From Lotus japonicus (Eukaryota > Streptophyta > Magnoliopsida > Fabales > Fabaceae), in assembly GCF_012489685.1 (NCBI RefSeq), contig NC_080046.1, positions 29,317,881 to 29,381,880 on the forward strand: a stretch of DNA of 64,000 nucleotides. Reading direction: 5' to 3'. Within the stretch, counting starts at the first letter, position 1; each line of letters opens with the position of its first letter. Below the pieces are notes generated by a model, which saw only the letters and a list, made by a program, of their open reading frames with translations, did no database searches and was not told the origin of the DNA. The position numbers and the translations under genes are program-made. Below, piece after piece: positions 33,713 to 44,865 of the stretch.

Positions 33713-34265
33713 AAGGGGGAGTACCTTGTACTTCAAGCTAAGTTTTTCACACCCCAAGCTTTTTGCTTATGACAAAAAGGGGGAGTAAACCCAGTTTTTG
33801 ATGTGTAAGATGTGTTAGTGTGATTTATTTTTCTTTTGGAGATTTTAAGAGTTCCACCTTCATGACCATAGATGTGTCACTGGGCAAATACAAGGAATAC
33901 ATTTCACTTCTTCTGAAGTGATTATAAGTTGACTCTGATACCCAAGACTCTGATACCTTGTCCATGACTCTGATTACTTATGCGCTCTGATTACTCGATT
34001 TTCATCTATGTCATAAGCTTTTCACTCTGAACTCTTATATTATTTAGCTCAGAATCTAGACTTTACTAACGTTTTCATCAAGTATTAGATTCAGGGGGAG
34101 CTAAGCTCAGAATCAAGCAGTGACTTGAATTCAGAATGAGCAAGATAAACTATTCACATCAGGATAAGTCTTATTCTATATCTCTAAACTCTGAGTGAAT
34201 TCAGTTTAATGTTTAAGAATTGTTCATCAAAAATCTTAGTTTTGTCATCATCAAAAAGGGGGAGA
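33713..34265 (+). other. Four polypurine-like tracts before the SIRE 3' LTR
   Basis: GGGGGAG occurs near 33715, 33779, 34094 and 34257. The last (AAAAAGGGGGAGA, 34252-34265) abuts the LTR and is the polypurine tract; the one at 33772-33785 is almost the same. The sequence between is TC-rich with many TCTGA motifs and no gene. Confidence 0.65.
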
Positions 34266-34266
34266 T

Positions 34267-35474
34267 TGTAAGATCAAGTTTTGATCTAGTAGTACAACTC
34301 TATGTTTTGATGATTACAAGTTAACCTTTTGATATGAACAATTGTGGTACTCTAACGTGTTTGTCTGAGTGTGCTATTTGCAGGTTCTGACCTCAACTCA
34401 ATCTCACACAAATCAGAAGCACTGTGTATAAAGAGTGACCCAAGCAACGCTTTCGCATTCACCATGTTCAGTATGAACAGTGGAAAAGCTTCAGAAGTTC
34501 TGAAGTTATACAAACTCTGATGTGGACTCAGTCACTAGAAGTTCTGAAGATCCAGAAAGTCTGATAACCAAGAAACACTGAAGGCTCAGATGTTCTGATG
34601 GTGTAGAAGACTCTGAAGATCCAGAAGCTGAATAGTGGAAACTCTGAAGTCCAGAAGCAAGAAACTCTGAAGGCCATGTTCTTCCCTCTGAGTTCAGAAT
34701 CAGAAGATACAATGATCAGAGGATCTGTGCTTTCCCTCTGACTCTGATCAACCGGCTTCACAAGTTCCAATATGAAGCATTCCCCTGATCAGAAGTCTCC
34801 TAGGTTTAAAGGTCGCGTCGCTATCCAAGTACAAAAGCTACTGTACCTTCCTGACGACCTACCTAACGTTCTCAGCCACAGCAGAAGCTGGATTTTCCAG
34901 AACTGCCCTCCAACGGTAGCATTTCCCATGCATCGCTCAACCCTAATCCTTGGAGTATATAAAGAGGCTGAAGACTGAAAGAAACGGCTAGAAGCATTCA
35001 CATACGCAAGACATATTCTTAAATTCTTCTAAGTTTTCTTTCATCTGAAATTCATTGAGTTTACTATTAGCTTTTTAGAAGCAAATCTCTTGTAAACAAT
35101 TCTTTGATAAACAGTTTGTTTAGTTCCTTTAGGAGATCAAGGTTGATCGGATCCTAGAGAAGACTAAGAGAGTGAATCTTAGTGTGAGCTAAGTCAGTGT
35201 AATTGTTAGTCACTTGTAGGTTTCAAGTGCAGTTGTAACTCTTACCTGATTAGTGGATTGCCTTCATTCTAAGAAGGAAGAAATCACCTTAACGGGTGGA
35301 CTGGAGTAGCTTGAGTGATTTATCAAGTGAACCAGGATAAAATCCTTGTGTGCTTTTCTATCTCTTATCTTTAGCACTTAAGTTCTCGAAAGATTTGTCA
35401 AAATCTTTAAGGTGGAAGTTTTATACTGAAAACGTTATTCAAACCCCCCCTTTCTACCGTTTTTCATACCTTCA
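34267..35474 (+). repeat. 3' LTR of SIRE element (1208 bp)
   Basis: Begins TGTAAGATCAAG after the polypurine tract and ends in a C tract, TTTTTCATACC and TTCA. A TATA box TATATAAAG lies at 34956-34964. The end matches the minus-strand LTR remnant at 12949-13060. Length fits SIRE-class LTRs. Confidence 0.85.
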
Positions 35475-38186
35475 ATAACATGCATCAAATAGGATTAACA
35501 AGTACCAATCACACTCAGCAACTAAGTCAGTATGTATGTTGCATGAAATGCAATGCTGGTTGACAAGATGCATTCCGGAAGAAGGATGGACACCATCGAG
35601 TCAGCCCTAACACCGGCCATAGTGGGACCATTCCGCTCGGGCGCCTCTTACACCACACAAAAGTAGTCAGATCAGCAGTGAACCCGTAGGTCTGCCATTC
35701 CGTCTGCTATTAAGGATCACCGTAGTGTCCTAAATATGGAAATCCGGGTCTTATGACCATTTTGGAATCCACCGAGGTCCGGTAATCCGCCGTGTATTAA
35801 CCTCAAAATGAGTGCATGAATGCAAGTGATTAGCCAAACAACGTCTCCGACCTCACTCGACACGTCGTCACGTGTTCTAGCTAACTTATTGTCTCTAAAA
35901 AGCCTACCCTAAGGCAAACGTCGTCATTAAAAGCCCTTCTTGCCTTAGACAGAACAACCCAAGTTCTTACATGAATTCAAATGGGGTTTTTCCAATATCA
36001 TTTTCAAACTCATTTTCCTTAGAAAAGGTCTTGATCCAAAAAAAAAAAAACAATAACAGGGTACGAACCTCGGTCCGTCCCATCAAACTTTCCCAAAATC
36101 TCAAAATAAAATCGGCATGACATGCCCGTTATCCTCACTCTGAAGCATAACAGATATAAGTGGAGTAACATAAATAAATCAGCTCAATCAATAAACATAA
36201 ACAGCATATTCCAACACATCCTAGATTAACCATTTAGCACATAACATGTGAATCATTTAGCACACAATATCATGGCATCAAGTACTCAACAAGATCGGCC
36301 GAAGCCTCAGAAATCATTTCAGACAATTAGCAATTAAGTGCATAACACATAAATCAAGTCGAATTCGTCGACACCTAAAGCATTATCTAGTAATTCAGAG
36401 AGTAGCCCTCACCTGTTGATTTTCAAGCTCGCTCCTTGAACTTTCCTTCACGATCTTCCTCCTCAAGTCCTCCGAATTCCTCAAACGAGCCTTAAAGAAA
36501 TTTCACAGAAATCAATCACAATGAGTCAGAAACTCAGCAAACAATAAGTCCTAGGGTCACACGGAACACTACAACTCCGTGGGTGCTCTCGGCCATTCCC
36601 CTTAATTGTGTGGGTCGATTTTTCTTCGATCAAACTTGGTTCCTAGGTTATCATAAGTCGTAACTAAGGCGGATCTAAGCTCGGAAAATTTTTCGGATCG
36701 AAAACTGACATAGGGGTAGTTTGGTCATTATTTTAAACTCAGAATTTCAAAACTGGATTTTTGAAAAACAAATTGGATGGAGACGTCAACAACGACGTTT
36801 ATGACGACAAATCCTACTAGCACTAAGCCAAGTCGAGAGTTCTAAGCTAAAAGATTGAGACTTTGCCCCAAAATGGGTATTTGAGGTAAAATTGATTCCG
36901 GCGGAATTCCGGCGACATTACGAAAAAACTAATCCGACAGAAGTGCTCTTGGGCACGTAGGGAAGATATTTAGACAGAGAAATCAAGCTATTTGGACAAT
37001 TTTCCAAAAACCTCAAAACTTTGGACACAGAAAGACTTAGGAGAAGTCGACAGAAACGACGATCAGAAGAGAGATATAGTTTACCTACCTCAAGGTCTTC
37101 GATTAGCAACGATCGGTGAAGCAAACGGGCAAGAATTCGCGAAGATCAGCTTCCTCCTCTTCTCCTCTCTTGGCCGCGGTTTTGGGGAAAGAAAATGGGT
37201 GAGTTTTTTGCAAAATTCTTATTTTCTAGCTTACAACCTATATATAGTGTAGGAAATGGAGATATTTTGCAAGGTTTGGATAAGGATGCATTGGTGGATG
37301 GATAAGGATGGATAGATATTTTTGAGAAGATATTTTGGTAAAGATATTTTGTAAAGATATTTTGTAGAGATTAGATAAGGATGAGTAGATATTTATTAAA
37401 AATCGGATAAGGTTGAATAGATATTTATCAGAGACTGGATAAGAACGAATAGATATTTTAGGGAGATATTTGGAGAAGATATTTTGTAAACCGGTACAGA
37501 TTAGTTTAGATACCGGAGGATTTAACTCATAGAGTTAAAATAAAAATATAAGAATGATTCCTATTTTTTCCGGCTTCATTCTCCGTGAGTTCTAAGATAG
37601 GTTTTGACGACAGAAATCCAAAACTCAACAGAAGTTTCCTTCTATTTTAGGTGACTAATGCAAAATCGGTGTAAAACCTTTTTACCCGATAAGTTACTTT
37701 TTGCAGTGAATGTCGGATGAGAAAACTTCCTTCTGAAGAAAGATTAGAAATAACGATAGAAATAGGCGTACGCGGGTGGAATCTTCATTTGAAGCTCCGA
37801 ATAGAAAAAATCTTCATCGTCCGTCGATTCTAGGGTTTCTTGAACTATCAGGGTTTTAGTTTCGGCAAACTTCCGAGATTTGGAATTTGACGTTCGTACA
37901 TTCCAGGGTTTCGCGTCGAAATACTTGTTTATAGACGAATAAGAGAAATTCTAATATTTCTCTGAAGATTTTTGGAATTAATTTCCATCGTGTCCTAAAG
38001 TATAAATTAACTATTCACTAGGGTCTTCGACCTAAGATTAGGCGAACGTTAGTCGTGCTATAACTTTTATCGGTTTTGATACAATCCTTGGAATTTTCCT
38101 GAACCTTCTCCTTCATAAATTTATTTCATCCAATAAACTCTTGTATTTTATTCCCTTATCCAAAACTTAAAAACTTGGGTCTTACA
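35475..38186 (-). repeat. Minus-strand gypsy LTR fragment (Tekay type)
   Basis: Complementary to the first about 2.7 kb of the element 1-type LTR; the LTR start TGTAAG is at 38186. TATA box at 37238-37247 (complement CTATATATAG). The last about 1.2 kb, including the region of the LTR ORF, is missing because the SIRE element abuts it at 35474. The ORF-like stretches in it are not genes. Divergence from element 1 is obvious but the two align throughout. Confidence 0.85.
36413..36490 (-). other. Predicted 78-nt leader exon in minus-strand LTR
   Basis: On the minus strand it is bounded by TTTAAG and GTGAGG; exactly 78 nt; no ATG. In the frame open in the other four cassettes it has a TGA near its end, fitting either decay or a non-coding role. 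The donor before it is at 37088, giving an intron of about 598 nt. Confidence 0.55.
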
Positions 38187-41100
38187 ATGAATATTGGGAG
38201 GATGAATATTGGGTTATGAAGTTGGTTGGTTTAGTGGTGTGGGTTTGCGTAAGAAAAGAGGAAAGTTGGTGCTGATTTTTGTATTAGTGAAGTAAAAATT
38301 GCTATAAAATAATGGAGCGTTTGTCAGGTTTTCTTCCCAGAAAATAATTAGAGATGATGGAAAGGGTGAATGTGAAAGTATGTTGTGTTTTGTGGCTTTG
38401 AAGTTATGGATTGGTTTTTTATTTTTGGATTTTTTTTTGGATTTTATGTTGAAGATGTTTGAAGATGATGAAGATGTTAGAAGCAGATGAAGAATGTTTT
38501 GGGTTTTTAATTTTTCATTAATTTTTTTATTTTCGGATTTTTATTTTTGAGTATTTAATAAGTTGTGGAATTAAAAAAAAAGACTAGGATATGTAAAAAG
38601 CCACGTGGACATGATGACTGTGCAAAAATAGAGCCACATAAGCTTGTAACACGGGTAGGGACCTATTTCGATTAAATAAAAAATTCTAGGGATCCAGAAT
38701 CGGAAAAATATTTTTCAATGACTTATTTTCATACGTCATTCCAGGGACCTTCAGAGTATTTAAGCCTAATTTAAACTAATGTTAAATAATTTTAAAATAA
38801 TTAGATTAAATAATTAGTTTCTTTCGGATTATTTTTATCTAACAGATTTAACTTTATTTTTCTATTTTTGATAAAATTTTAGTAACTTATTCTTCATTCA
38901 TTCACAAATTGGAGCAGGAAATTGTTACCATATGACTGAAGTTACCACTTTAAGTTAATTCCTTATGTAAAATAGAATCTATGATTGTCTTTCCCCTTGA
39001 ACTCGCCTTTGTAAAACTAAAAATCAAGAGATTCTAAGCTAATAAGTAAGTAGATTATCTATAATAGCGCTTAGAGATTAAAATTCTACTAAATGCTTAA
39101 TAAGTTGAACTAGTACTAAGTGTCTTGAGACTTACTATTGGTTATTAGTAGTGTGTGTTATAATGTGTATATTCAAAGGACTCACATGTTGAATTCTTTG
39201 TTTGTCATTGATATGAAGAAGTCTGATATTATCATTTTCACATTTAAAGAACGGCCAAACTATTGGTCGATGAAGAAGTATGGCATAAGAGTCCAATTGT
39301 CAATTTATACACTGGCTATTAAATATCCAAGTTGCATTCAATACTATGAACACAGTAAACATCATTCCATATGGATTTGGCCCCATTTGCAGCAGTTTAG
39401 GCTCGATCTTGCATAAGAATTCAAAAACATTGACTACAAAGTGTGTAAAGCTGCACATAGTTTTTCATCGTTATAGTAGTAATTGGCTAGCACTAGTACT
39501 AGTATTTATTTTGCTTAGGGGTCTTTATCCCTTATCTTAGACATGATTTTAGTGCAAAACACTTTGCCCAAATATACCTTTGGGCATTTAACCCCAAATG
39601 GGCAAATGTTATCTATGCAGAACCCTCCTGCGCGCTCACGTATTATATCAACACTACACACTCTGCACTACTAATAGAAACACTTCACTTTCATGAATGG
39701 TAATTGAAACTATAGGTGTTAATTCGGGTGGTCCAGTTCAATCGACCTGCAACGGTCAATACATTTTCTAATTGGGTTGGAACAGGTCAAACTTGAAAGA
39801 GGACTACAATAATGAGGAAAAAAATTACCAAAATTAAAAGGGGGAAAATCATATTTTACCATAATGGGTTTTTTTACATGTTCGGTGAGGGTGGATTCAG
39901 TATAAATTCGCGTCAATCGAATCGAATTCAATGAGGTGGTAGTAGAATCAGTCAGGAATCATACATGGAATTTAACTGAAACCAAGTGAATTCTAATAAG
40001 ATAAAGTTGATATGATTGGATGATGGAGACACACGTTTCGTGTGGAATCATACGAAATTTAAATTGAATTCGTTTCGGGGAACGCAGATTGATAAGGGAA
40101 TTCACGTGGGGTGATGTGAATCCACCCCACTGCAACATCAACGCTAAGCTATCCAAAATACACCCCATTGTGGTAAATATCATTTTTTTTACCTTATATT
40201 TTTTCGCATTATTAAAAAAGATCCCATTTTTATTGTCGACATACCCTTTTATGTTAAAATTTAAAAATAGAAAGATGATGATAAGGTGTGTAAAATATAA
40301 AAGGGGGACGTGTTAAAAAGCAATTTTCAATTGAAGCTGGGTAGTAATTTACTAGTCCTTGGGAAATTATTAAAAATTAATTTATAGAAAAAGAAAAACG
40401 AAGTAAGCTGCATTGGCTTGGTTAATTTTTTCAATAATGATTCATAAACACCCCTATAGTAGGGACATAACAAAACACCTCTTTTTCAGCAGGAAAGTGC
40501 TATTTTCAAAGAAATTTTTGCAGGAAATAACTTTCGGCGGTTAAACTGCCGCAAAATAGCAACTTCTATATTCGAAGCAAAATCCGCAGGAAAATCCGCA
40601 AGAAAAATGTTTCTTTTTTTAATCTACACTACTCCTATGTTCATGAATCATTATTGTAATTTTTTAGTGAGGTCGAGGCTGTGCTTAAACTATAGCGAGC
40701 ATTAATTTTGTTAATCTACATACATTTTAACTTGGGCTATTCGAGTTAATAATAATTGAGGTAATAATAATTCAACTTAAGCTGTAGAGATTTTGATACC
40801 ATGTCAAAAAGTAATTATCCCAAAAACTTAAGCTATGAATAAAAGACATATGAATGATTTTATGTTATATTTTTAATGGGGTAAATCATAGAAAGAAACA
40901 GGCTTTGTAATTTACAATAACATACAATTCGTTTTTTTTATAACAAGTGAGATAATATGTCAACAAAAAGCACTTTAAAAAGTACAATACACCTTTTTTT
41001 TTTATCTTAACCAGATTCCTATGAACCAAACTGACCTTATATGAATTGGATTTGTTTTGTTTAAATTGACTCTAAATACATTTAAAAATCAAATAAAAAA

Positions 41101-41400
41101 TTCAATGAGAAGTGATCTGTTCGAATTTTATTTTAACCATAACATGAACCAAACCAACTCATGAAAACTTACCGGTTTAAGTGTGATTTTGTGTTAGCAT
41201 TGCTACAACAAGAGGAGAGAAGCCTAATAGGAAAAAAAAAATACACCTTAGAGAAAGATATATCATCCACTTCTCCCCTCAAAGGATTTCTTCCTCTAAC
41301 GGGGACTTCTCCCTCTCCTATGAGTGCTTTCCTCTCTATAGTATGAGCATTTTTTTATTCTCATTGTTGTTTACCAAGTTCTCTAATGGTACATTTACTG
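38187..41400. other. Low-copy AT-rich DNA without a recognisable gene
   Basis: No ORF of note and no domain recognised. A segment near 38600-38765 (GGGACCTATTT... GGGACCTTCAGAG) looks like an old small repeat. A GCCCAAA...TTTGGGC inverted repeat lies near 39566-39588. Confidence 0.5.
40480..40630. repeat. Possible CACTA subterminal repeat remnant
   Basis: GGCGGTTAAACTGCCG (about 40537-40552) is a short hairpin next to repeated CCGCAGGAAAA and CCGCAAGAAAA motifs, the style of subterminal repeats of plant CACTA elements. No CACTA terminus or 3-bp duplication is found, so this is tentative. Confidence 0.25.
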
Positions 41401-41454
41401 GTCTTCCAATATAGGTTGATGGTGTGATTTTGTTTGGTGAAAATGTTACTTTTT

Positions 41455-41838
41455 AGTTTTTAGCACTATTTATGTGGGCCCGCACCGCCACATGTGCTTA
41501 AGCAACTCTTTACCGATTTTGTTTCAACCATGAGTTTTTAGTTCTTAGCACTATTTATCCGGTCTCACAATACCATTATATTAATATTTTTTATTTTCAT
41601 ATAATTTTGATTTAAATTTAAATGTTAATTCAATACTTTAATTAAATGAATAAGAGGGAAAAAAATAATTTTTTATGCTAAGAACTCAAAAAGTAAAACT
41701 TCTTATATAAGAACCTAGTTCTTATTTTAAGAACTAAGAACTCGATCCACAACATCCCCTCTAATAGTTAAGAACTCAGTTCTTAGTTCTTAAGTAAAAA
41801 ATAATAACTTATAAAAATCTTGCATTAGAGATGCTCTT
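41455..41838. repeat. MITE-like repeat ending in GCATTAGAGATGCTC
   Basis: AT-rich non-coding sequence with many AAGAACT/AGTTCTT motifs in both orientations, ending in GCATTAGAGATGCTC, a form of end seen in plant MITEs. The matching left terminus is not clear. Confidence 0.35.
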
Positions 41839-42039
41839 ACATCCACATTTCATAGCTCCTTTGGTATCTAGGATTCGGGTTCAATGAAGTTTTTTCTTAG
41901 GCCTTGTGGTTGCTCATTCTTCCTGTGGCATAATTCTATGTCACCGGAAATATTATTTGGAGAGCTTCTTCATAATGCATGTCTCACAAGTTTCAAACCA
42001 GCCTCTACACCATTGAAACTAGCAATCTGACTTACTGCT

Positions 42040-42120
42040 GCTTTAGTGGGTGAAGGCTAGGGTGAACCACCTACCTAGGTGGTGCAACTTGCACCAACTT
42101 GCACCAGCAGTTTAGGCCAC
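42040..42120. repeat. Short hairpin with direct repeats
   Basis: ACCACCTACCTAGGTGGT is a perfect 7-bp stem with 4-base loop, followed by two CAACTTGCACC repeats. It is probably part of an old dispersed repeat. Nothing else is recognised from 41839 to 42226. Confidence 0.4.
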
Positions 42121-42334
42121 AGAAAATTAGGAAAAAATAATCAAATACTCAAAAATAAATGAGTGGTTGTGAATAACTTAGGGTAAGTTACCATTATATC
42201 CCTTCCCATATTACCATTATATCCCTTTGTATTTTTTATCTTTTGGATTATTACCCTTATACCCCTCCTCCATTATCCCCCTCCTCCACCTCATTCCCCA
42301 CCTCATCCCTTCTGCACTTCATCGAGCAACTCCT

Positions 42335-42715
42335 ATGTCCTCCGTCGCCGTCGAACTCACCACCTCCATTTCTTCTCCAAACTACCGTCGAACTCACCAC
42401 TCCTCTCCTCTGTTCAAAATCGCATCACCATCCTCTTCCCAACTCCATAACCACATCACTTTCCTCAACCAATTCCAGAACCGTTCCTTCGAACTCCACC
42501 GCACCACCACGTCCTCCTCATTTTTAATCCTGTTGCTAATAGTTCCATTGTCCTCTCTCTCGAACTTCCGGCGTGTAGGACCACCACTGCACGATCGCTG
42601 GCGTAGATCTGAGGCGGTTCTGGCGCTGCTCCGACGCGGTCCTGATGTTGCTTCGAGGCTGCTTCGTCACGGCACGAAGAGGCTGAAGCAGCGAGGTGAA
42701 TGGGACGCCCTCTGA
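42335..42715 (+). CDS. Uncertain ORF, unrecognised (126 aa)
   Basis: An ORF open from 42227 with a candidate start at 42335 (MSSVAVELTT). It is serine/histidine/threonine-rich at first and arginine/leucine-rich at the end (LLRRGPDVASRLLRHG). I recognise no domain. An 18-bp string covering its last codons (42698-42715) recurs at 44866-44883 on the far side of the inverted-LTR element. Codon composition is not convincing, and it may be only part of an old gene fragment. Confidence 0.2.
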   Translation: MSSVAVELTTSISSPNYRRTHHSSPLFKIASPSSSQLHNHITFLNQFQNRSFELHRTTTSSSFLILLLIVPLSSLSNFRRVGPPLHDRWRRSEAVLALLRRGPDVASRLLRHGTKRLKQRGEWDAL

Positions 42716-42899
42716 GGCAGTTTGGAGTCTTCAACTCTGGAAAATTGGAAAAAAGGCTTGTGTTGCTGAAGTGCCATTCTTCTGAACCTGGATTTTCTCC
42801 TTTCTCATATATTTGGTGCTCTCTTTTCTTTCCTCATGTGTTCCATTAACTTATTTTGAATGTATTTGCTTGATTCTTTTGATTATTACATAATACCAG

Positions 42900-43260
42900 T
42901 GTTCTGTACTAGGGCAAGCTTACGTAAGAGAAAGACAAAAAGTAAACCCTAGCAGAGCACTAAAATAGCAAAACTACCATAAAAGGAATATTCTCATTAA
43001 TGCTGAAAAAGTTTGTTTCGTACAAGTGGATGACCTCCCCTTTTATAGAGGGGGTGGTCATGATATGGACCTGACAATCAGGGCCCAAATCCCTGTACAT
43101 ATAAGACAAATCCAAAGGAATCTTCCAGCTGGCTTGTGGGTCCATCATCTAAGGGAGGGCAATGAAGCTCGTTGTGTCGCACTTCCCGCCATAGCGATCT
43201 TCAATGGTTTATTGTTCATTTTGGGCGGGACATAATCTTCTTTATGTCCCGCCCAGTCCA
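42900..43260 (-). repeat. Left LTR-like arm (361 bp)
   Basis: Complement of the right arm apart from substitutions and a 14-bp indel. TATA box complement at 43040-43048. Its inner end holds the palindrome GGGCGGGACAT/ATGTCCCGCCC (43223-43254). Confidence 0.75.
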
Positions 43261-43619
43261 CATGCCCCCAAGACATGAGACTCGAGTAATGAGTCGAAAT
43301 GTCTTCATCATGTTACCTAGTAGTTCGCCTCTATTGTTTATTCTTTCATCGCCATTTTACTTTCGTTGTTACATCGCCATTTTCACGCTTCGCCACCTTT
43401 GTTGCCGTTTCAAAGATATGTCGCCACTAATCATAACCGTCAATCACGTCTTTTCAACTGACGCACGTATCCTTGTTTTCCGGGATTTCGTCATCATTTG
43501 TTATAAATGCAATTTTCAGTTGTGCGTCTCAAGGAGTAATGTCTTTTCGCTTCCTACCTTTTCGAATTTCAAATCCCACAATCCCACGATCTTCCCCCAC
43601 TCATTCTCTCTCCTCCTTT

Positions 43620-43913
43620 CTCTCTATAAAAACCCCTTTTCACTTTTCATTTTTCACTTTCTTAAAACTTTTGTTCTGAAAATCTTTTCACCGCAGCTTT
43701 CATTCTCTTCTTTGAACTCCGGTAAACCTTTTCTTCCTCCGGCCGTCGTCATTGCGCGGTGCTCCCCTATTGCCGACGTTCTCCTTTCTCAAATCCACAG
43801 TTCTTCCCCTGGTTAGTTTTTCTCTTTCTTGAGATTCTTCGTTTACTTCTTTTTTCTCTGACTCTGTTCATCTTCTTTCTTCTTTTAGTTTGTTCATCTT
43901 CTTTCTTCTTTTT
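43620..43913 (+). promoter_or_regulatory. Promoter and leader of captured gag-like gene
   Basis: CTCTATAAAAACCCC near 43622 is a good TATA box, followed by a TC-rich leader with donor-like G/GTAAAC (near 43722) and G/GTTAG (near 43813) and acceptor-like TTTTAG (near 43888) before the ATG at 43914. Confidence 0.45.
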
Positions 43914-44501
43914 ATGAAACTGCCTCGCATGTCTTTACCAAACGCTAGCCTTTCTTCCCTAGAAATTTCTTCACCCTCCACGGAGGAGGAAGTTGTCGCC
44001 CCCTCTATAATTGAAATTCACTCCTCGCCTTCTACCCATGATGATTCCGGTCCCGCCGGCTCTGTAGACTCAATTCTCTCCTCTAATGGAGATTTGTCTT
44101 CACCTGAATGGCGCTCTGACGCGCATTTAGTTGAAGATAAATGTCTGTTGCATTCTATCTGGAGCAGCGTTGGGAGCATTAATTCGCTTCGAATATCTGC
44201 TCAAGGGTTCACGAAGATAAATCCCGCCACCTCGAATAATGAAGATCATCTGTTGAATGTCCTCCCATGTGGCGAAGATGACTGTGTTCTGTTGCGTAAA
44301 GAACCAGCCGATGAATCGCCCGATTTCTTCTTTGTTTATGGCTATTTCTTCTTAGACTTGAACATCAAACTTCCTTTCTCGCCGTTGGACTGGGCGGGAC
44401 ATAAAGAAGATTATGTCCCGCCCAAAATGAACAATAAACTATTGAAGATCGCCATGGCGGGAAGTGCGACACAACGAGCTTCATTGCCCTCCCTTAGATG
44501 A
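43914..44501 (+). CDS. Truncated gag-like ORF fused into right arm (195 aa)
   Basis: The ORF starts MKLPRMSLPN. Its first about 60 residues are serine-rich and probably disordered. Around residues 140-157 it has FFFVYGYFFLDLNIKLPFS, which resembles the N-terminal domain called 'putative gypsy type transposon' in plant proteins (assignment from memory of the family pattern, not from a search). The homology ends at residue about 157, where the frame runs into the right LTR-like arm for about 38 codons before a stop. It is therefore a 5' fragment of a retroelement gag gene with its own promoter, held inside a non-autonomous element. Confidence 0.5.
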   Translation: MKLPRMSLPNASLSSLEISSPSTEEEVVAPSIIEIHSSPSTHDDSGPAGSVDSILSSNGDLSSPEWRSDAHLVEDKCLLHSIWSSVGSINSLRISAQGFTKINPATSNNEDHLLNVLPCGEDDCVLLRKEPADESPDFFFVYGYFFLDLNIKLPFSPLDWAGHKEDYVPPKMNNKLLKIAMAGSATQRASLPSLR

Positions 44502-44760
44502 TGGACTCACAAGCCAGCTGGAAGATTCCTTTGAATTTGTCTTATATGTACAGGGATTTGGGCCCTGATTGTCAGGCCCAAATATAGGAAAGGTCCATAT
44601 CATGACCACCCCTATAAAAGGGGAGGTCATCCACTTGTACGAAACCAACTTTTTCAGCATTAATGAGAATATTCCTTTTATGGTAGTTTTGCTATTTTAG
44701 TGCTCTGCTAGGGTTTACTTTTTGTCTTTCTCTTACGTAAGCTTGCCCTAGTACAGAACA
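44386..44760 (+). repeat. Right LTR-like arm (375 bp)
   Basis: TGGACTGGGC...CAGAACA with TATA box CTATAAAAG at 44613-44621. Directly followed by the target duplication ACCAG and no primer-binding site. Confidence 0.75.
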
Positions 44761-44865
44761 ACCAGGAACTTCCATTTTGTGATTTAATTGGTTTTTGGAT
44801 GTCTCTTTCATAGTAGGCTTGTGTAGTTTTCTCTTTTGATTATTACATAATACCAGGAACTTCCA

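Larger units (their letters stand above)
26084..35474 (+). mobile_element. SIRE/Maximus-type Ty1/copia element, 5' part missing
   Basis: From the gap onward: end of gag, protease, integrase, RT, RNase H, an env-like ORF, an antisense ORF, a polypurine tract and a 1208-bp 3' LTR. The 5' LTR and most of gag lie in the gap. Several frameshifts and a nonsense codon make it defective. It lies next to, and probably inserted into, the minus-strand gypsy LTR that begins at 35475. Confidence 0.9.
42900..44760. mobile_element. Inverted-LTR element with TSD ACCAG
   Basis: Two homologous arms, 42900-43260 and 44386-44760, are in inverted orientation. Each, read in its own direction, starts TGGACTGGGCGGG and ends ACAGAACA, so both have TG...CA ends and an internal TATA box, like LTRs, with their CA ends facing outward. 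ACCAG occurs at both edges (42895-42899 and 44761-44765), a 5-bp target duplication as made by LTR-element integrases. Next to the left arm (43261-43275, complement) is a TTGGGGGCATG purine tract in the place of a polypurine tract. The interior carries a promoter-like region and the start of a gag-like ORF. No RT or integrase is present. Confidence 0.7.

Noticed and set aside
37200..37500. GATATTTTG-rich stretch as a separate tandem repeat
   Set aside because: It is a loose, degenerate run inside the minus-strand LTR upstream of its TATA box, with no fixed period.
42900..44760. Mutator-like element with long terminal inverted repeats
   Set aside because: MULEs make 9-bp duplications; here the duplication is 5 bp, the arms have TG and CA ends, TATA boxes and a purine tract, which fits LTRs better. 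No transposase is seen.
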